Assembly (NCBI RefSeq): GCF_003601975.1
Contig: NZ_QZWZ01000008.1
Coordinates: forward strand, 1 to 64,000
Length of the DNA stretch: 64,000 nt
Direction of reading: 5' to 3'
Origin: Mesorhizobium waimense
GTDB taxonomy: Bacteria; Pseudomonadota; Alphaproteobacteria; Rhizobiales; Rhizobiaceae
Shown here: piece by piece, positions 62,924 through 64,000 of the stretch
Layout of the letters: every line of letters begins with the position of its first letter
Position numbering within the stretch: position 1 is the first letter of the stretch
Program-made: the position numbers and the translations under genes
The notes under the pieces: generated by a model
Told to the model about the DNA's origin: nothing
The model's database searches: none
Seen by the model: only the letters and a program-made list of their open reading frames with translations

Positions 62924-64000
62924 TGTGGCAGTGCAGTAGCCAGTCGCCTTGGTTGTCGGCGACGAAACCGAGCTGAACCTTCTCGTTGGGCTGGATGAGA
63001 TAGGTGTCTGAGATGACAGGCTGCACCGGACGTGTCGAGGACGACAGCACCTTGAAGCTCATGCCGTGCAGATGGATCGGATGCGACTGCGGCGTCAGGT
63101 TTTCCATGTCGATGACGTAGCTTCTGCCGAGCTTCAGTTCGGCCAGCGGCGCAGTCGGGTCCGGCGTATCGCCTGGCCACGGCACTTTGTTGATGGCCCA
63201 GAAACTGTATCCAAGCGAGCCGCAGATGCCGTCGCTCGGTACGTTTTCCGCCGTAGCACTGAGCGACAATGAAATGTGCTCGGCGGCGACGAGATCGACT
63301 TGCTGGACCGGGTTGACCTCCAGCGGTGCAAGGTCGCGAAGGTCGCGTTTGAGGGAACTTCCAACGGCACGTAGCGTCGCCAAGACCTTGGGCTTGGTGC
63401 CCCTGACATCTCCCAGACTGACGATCGCCCCCTCTTCGTCGGGCATGCGTATGGCGAGCTCCAGCCGCTGTCCGGGCCCGAGCTGCAAGGCATCGGGCGC
63501 AAAGCGCTGCGGCACCGGATTGCCGTCGAGCGCGATCACCATCGCCTCGGCACCTTCGACGCGAAAAGCATAGACGCGCGTGACGTCGGTAATGGCGACC
63601 CTGAGCCGCACCAGCCCTCCGGCCGGCGCGTCATAGTGCGGCTGGTCGAGCCAGTTGGCGGTGCGCACCGTGCCGTAAGTGCCGGATCTTGCGGCATCGC
63701 GCGGCCGGAATTGTTCGATGAACTGGCCGTCGTCGCCGAGGCGCCAGTCGCGCAGATTGATGACCACCTCGGCATCGAACTGCGGATCGTTGAGGTTTTC
63801 AACCACGATCACGCCGGTCAGGCCGTGGCCCATCTGCTCCAGCGTGTTGCAATGTGGGTGATACCAGAAGGTGCCGGCGTCGGGCGGTGTAAAGGCGTAG
63901 TCGAAATGATCGCCGGTATAGACATAGGGCTGCACCAGGAACGGCACGCCATCCATCCTGTTGGGAACGCGAATGCCATGCCAGTGGATCGTCGTTGGAT
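62874..64000 (-). CDS. Multicopper oxidase (partial, 5' end outside the window)
   Basis: At least 375 residues of a multicopper oxidase; the gene begins beyond 64000. All four copper-binding motifs are visible: HWHG at the window edge, WYHPHC, HPIHLHG and HCHIIEHQKSGM with a methionine as likely type 1 axial ligand. It resembles CueO/laccase-type oxidases that oxidise Cu(I) or phenolic compounds in the periplasm. The signal peptide, if any, is outside the window. Confidence 0.9.
   Translation of the reverse strand, partial: PTTIHWHGIRVPNRMDGVPFLVQPYVYTGDHFDYAFTPPDAGTFWYHPHCNTLEQMGHGLTGVIVVENLNDPQFDAEVVINLRDWRLGDDGQFIEQFRPRDAARSGTYGTVRTANWLDQPHYDAPAGGLVRLRVAITDVTRVYAFRVEGAEAMVIALDGNPVPQRFAPDALQLGPGQRLELAIRMPDEEGAIVSLGDVRGTKPKVLATLRAVGSSLKRDLRDLAPLEVNPVQQVDLVAAEHISLSLSATAENVPSDGICGSLGYSFWAINKVPWPGDTPDPTAPLAELKLGRSYVIDMENLTPQSHPIHLHGMSFKVLSSSTRPVQPVISDTYLIQPNEKVQLGFVADNQGDWLLHCHIIEHQKSGMTSYIRVV

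Overview
The window reads as chromosomal DNA of a rhizobial alphaproteobacterium, most likely Mesorhizobium or a close relative in the Phyllobacteriaceae. This is inferred from the high GC content, a large (about 1,600-residue) NAD-glutamate dehydrogenase, an usg gene, a heparinase-like gene between rsmB and purH, many sugar ABC transporters, and palindromic intergenic repeats of the kind common in Rhizobiales. I see no phage genes, transposase genes, CRISPR array or rRNA. Apart from short repeats the region is densely coding.

Layout. 1-7.0 kb: a LysE-type exporter, usg, acetyl-CoA synthetase with a MOSC protein, a short strongly translated-looking ORF ending in a terminator, a TadG-like protein with a VWA domain, and a transglutaminase-like protein. 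7.1-14.3 kb: HAD phosphatase, DUF1674 protein, htpX-rsmB, a heparinase II/III-like protein and purH. 14.5-24 kb: an MFS permease, NAD-glutamate dehydrogenase, an AhpD-like protein, a YCII protein, a second LysE exporter, a DUF1062 protein and a small dimeric-barrel protein.

24.0-36.4 kb is the most coherent accessory block. It holds a ribose-type ABC transporter, a beta-hydroxyacid dehydrogenase, gluconokinase, 5-ketogluconate reductase (idnO-like), a D-2-hydroxyacid dehydrogenase, L-idonate 5-dehydrogenase (idnD-like), a LacI-family repressor and a gluconolactonase. Two identical 16-bp palindromes (ATGTTATCGATAACAT) and one 14/16 match sit at the three relevant promoters, so this looks like one LacI-controlled regulon for L-idonate, ketogluconate and gluconate, feeding 6-phosphogluconate. 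Inserted in it are a winged-helix/TolB-like/TPR regulator and a small divergent gene sharing a promoter with three direct repeats at exact 10-bp spacing.

36.4-53.7 kb: typA, a PhoD-type phosphatase, a TetR/MFS divergent pair with duplicated operators, pyrophosphatase, a GNAT enzyme, a lemA-TPM operon with tandem TPM paralogs (one apparently disrupted at its 5' end by a 151-bp inverted-repeat element), pdxY, a DUF429 protein, a beta-carbonic anhydrase and an M3 peptidase. 53.7-61.1 kb: a divergent locus with a MalEFGK-type ABC transporter, an MlrC-like M81 metallopeptidase, an SDR and an RpiR regulator. 61.1-64 kb: DUF167 and YggT genes, tRNA-Ala(CGC) and a multicopper oxidase that runs off the right edge.

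Functions are assigned by reading motifs and overall resemblance. No database search was run.
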